63,387 bases of DNA, taken from Pirellula sp. Its GTDB lineage: Bacteria > Planctomycetota > Planctomycetia > Pirellulales > Pirellulaceae. Shown here in pieces: positions 63,101-63,387 of the stretch (within the stretch, counting starts at the first letter, position 1; each line of letters begins with the position of its first letter). Location of the stretch: contig JAJTEK010000012.1 in assembly GCA_021299695.1 (NCBI GenBank), positions 1 to 63,387 of the forward strand. Direction: 5' to 3'. The position numbers and the translations under genes are program-made. Below the pieces are notes generated by a model. The model saw only the letters and a list, made by a program, of their open reading frames with translations. It was not told where the DNA came from and did no database searches.

Positions 63101-63387
63101 CTCAAAGACGATCTGACGGTCCCGATAAATATCAGTCCCCCAGCCGAATTCAACCCATACGATCGATAACCCAATTCCCGATGCCGATCGAATCCTCTCG
63201 ACACCATTCAATCCATTCATCGCGTACTCCAAAGGTCGAGTCACAAGCAGTTCGACCTCCTCGGGAGCCAATCCGGGCGCTTCGGTCATGATCGTCACGG
63301 TCGGACGGTTCAAATCCGGAAAAACATCGACAGGGATTCGCGCAAGCTCCCAAAGCCCTCCACAAGCGCACACGACCGCCAGAAAAA
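60113..63387 (-). CDS. RND heavy-metal efflux pump inner membrane protein, CusA/CzcA family (5' end cut by window)
   Basis: The frame stays open to the window edge, so the start and the first membrane helix are only partly present. Seen from the N-terminus: RIPVDVFPDLNRPTVTIMTEAPGLAPEEVE typical of RND pumps, GDLVDDSIVDVENIFRRLKENH for helix 4 with the family's acidic residues, the paired loops, a repeat of this plan in the second half, and a Glu-rich periplasmic porter region. About 1,090 residues are visible, nearly full length. It likely exports Cu/Ag or Zn/Co/Cd. Partner adaptor (CusB/CzcB) genes would lie to the right of the window. Confidence 0.93.
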   Translation of the reverse strand, partial: FLAVVCACGGLWELARIPVDVFPDLNRPTVTIMTEAPGLAPEEVELLVTRPLEYAMNGLNGVERIRSASGIGLSIVWVEFGWGTDIYRDRQIVFERLATARERMASGTNPTIAPVSSIMGEILLLGIRPSKQEGRIGAEDPSKDRELQMAMRTFGEFRLRNRLMSIQGVSQVTVMGGVLKQYQVVTSPERLASQNITLAQLSAAIEKANVLSGGGLMVRDTEESILRISGQSLSLSDIEETPVIWREQRPVLVREVADVRFGGPIQRGDSGIQVRDSQSDRIEGGQGVILAVQKQPGVDTLVLDRKIQVALDSIQKELPVGMELERRLFQQSSFIASAVSNVTEAVQDGAVWVVVILFVFLWNFRVSVCSLIAMPLSILMTFLVFRSMGATINTMTLGGIAVAIGDLVDDSIVDVENIFRRLKENHQRIEGERQTPLEVVYQASREVRGSIVYATMIVVLVVIPLFGLSGLEGRIFAPLGVSYIVSLVCSLLISLTVTPVVASYLLPGARFLSDRRETSVVRGLKAIVRRVLEWTLDHTGWVFVATALGVLISIGTVGWMGGSFLPEFHEGSYTVNLQCSPGTSLQESRRVAQRCEQLLLEIPEVLSLSRRTGRAELDEHAEGVHSSEIDIQTQSSRVALPGFGAALARRIPGLQHLGYQVQGRSSEKVVEEIRDKVTSIPGVQVNIGQPISHRLDHIMSGVRAQIAVKAFGEDLRKLREFSHDLLDTIGQVPGVVDLQAEPQVEISQIRLQIKRQEAARYGLSPGDLADLLQTAYKGRTVSQVLDGEQFHDLVVWYDEESRSSPERIQSTILDTPSGRRVSLGQVAEVVDTTGPNTLQREGVQRRIVVQCNVQGRDLSSVVRDIQARLKPIEERMAGLGGSYRLEVGGQFEAQQQANARLALFGSLAIIAIVLLLYQCLHSWSAALQILVNVPLAAIGAVAMLLWFERPDASVFAGLPWWSWPGAWVQSITLSVAHWVGFITLLGIVSRNGILMISHYQHLMKHEKETFSKEMIIRGSLERLTPVMMTAFTSFVGLLPLLMGADESGKEILHPLSVVVFGGMLSSTILDQLVTPALYWRFGDRTGQRPD

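Overview
This window looks like a chromosomal segment of a planctomycete, most likely of the Pirellulaceae. The evidence is a PSD1/DUF1549/DUF1553 cytochrome-type protein paired with a DUF1501 protein, a Cys-type sulfatase, a PEP-CTERM protein, an EF-G close to the mitochondrial/spirochaete/planctomycete type, a YjhG-type dehydratase, outer-membrane assembly genes (bamD-, lptE-like), and intergenic repeats of the kind common in these genomes. The assignment rests on protein families read by eye; no rRNA or tRNA gene was seen.

Layout. Bases 1-9875 form an accessory, repeat-rich island: an ECF-like sigma factor, a PEP-CTERM protein, a STAND/NACHT NTPase with an Mrr-type nuclease domain (a likely antiphage protein), a VapBC toxin-antitoxin pair, a tightly overlapping three-gene operon that resembles a toxin-antitoxin module carrying its own sigma-like protein, and a two-helix membrane microprotein. 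The units from the NTPase gene onwards are separated by about ten copies of a perfect or near-perfect palindrome (core GGGGAC-A-GTCCCC with A-runs on one side and T-runs on the other). I see no copy in the other 53 kb. Three copies of a roughly 290-350 bp composite inverted repeat and several other dispersed repeats fill the gaps. No integrase, transposase or integron integrase is present.

Bases 9876-37629 are conventional: the propeller/PSCyt/PSD1 protein with its DUF1501 partner, ribH, a rhomboid protease, nrdR, a membrane thioredoxin, pdxA, a large thioredoxin lipoprotein, an aldo/keto reductase, a FAD oxidoreductase, rarA with a coupled secreted protein, lysS, ychF, ygfZ, a zinc-ribbon membrane protein, a sulfatase, a cupin and a GT4 glycosyltransferase.

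Bases 37626-63387 continue with polX (overlapping the glycosyltransferase), then a compact minus-strand block: MBL/beta-CASP nuclease, a shortened uvrA, recO, bamD-like, lptE-like, lspA. After dedA and fusA come cysD-cysNC (sulfate activation), a minus-strand set of small genes (receiver-like, queD/PTPS, mazG, DUF2203), a 157-159 bp tandem repeat, an ABC-2 permease, a yjhG-type dehydratase translationally coupled to a trpG/pabA-type glutamine amidotransferase, and an RND heavy-metal efflux pump gene cut by the window end.

The strongest candidate for something undescribed is the island: a compact nuclease-STAND protein, a VapBC pair and a sigma-containing three-gene module, punctuated by palindromes that could act as bidirectional terminators between cassettes.
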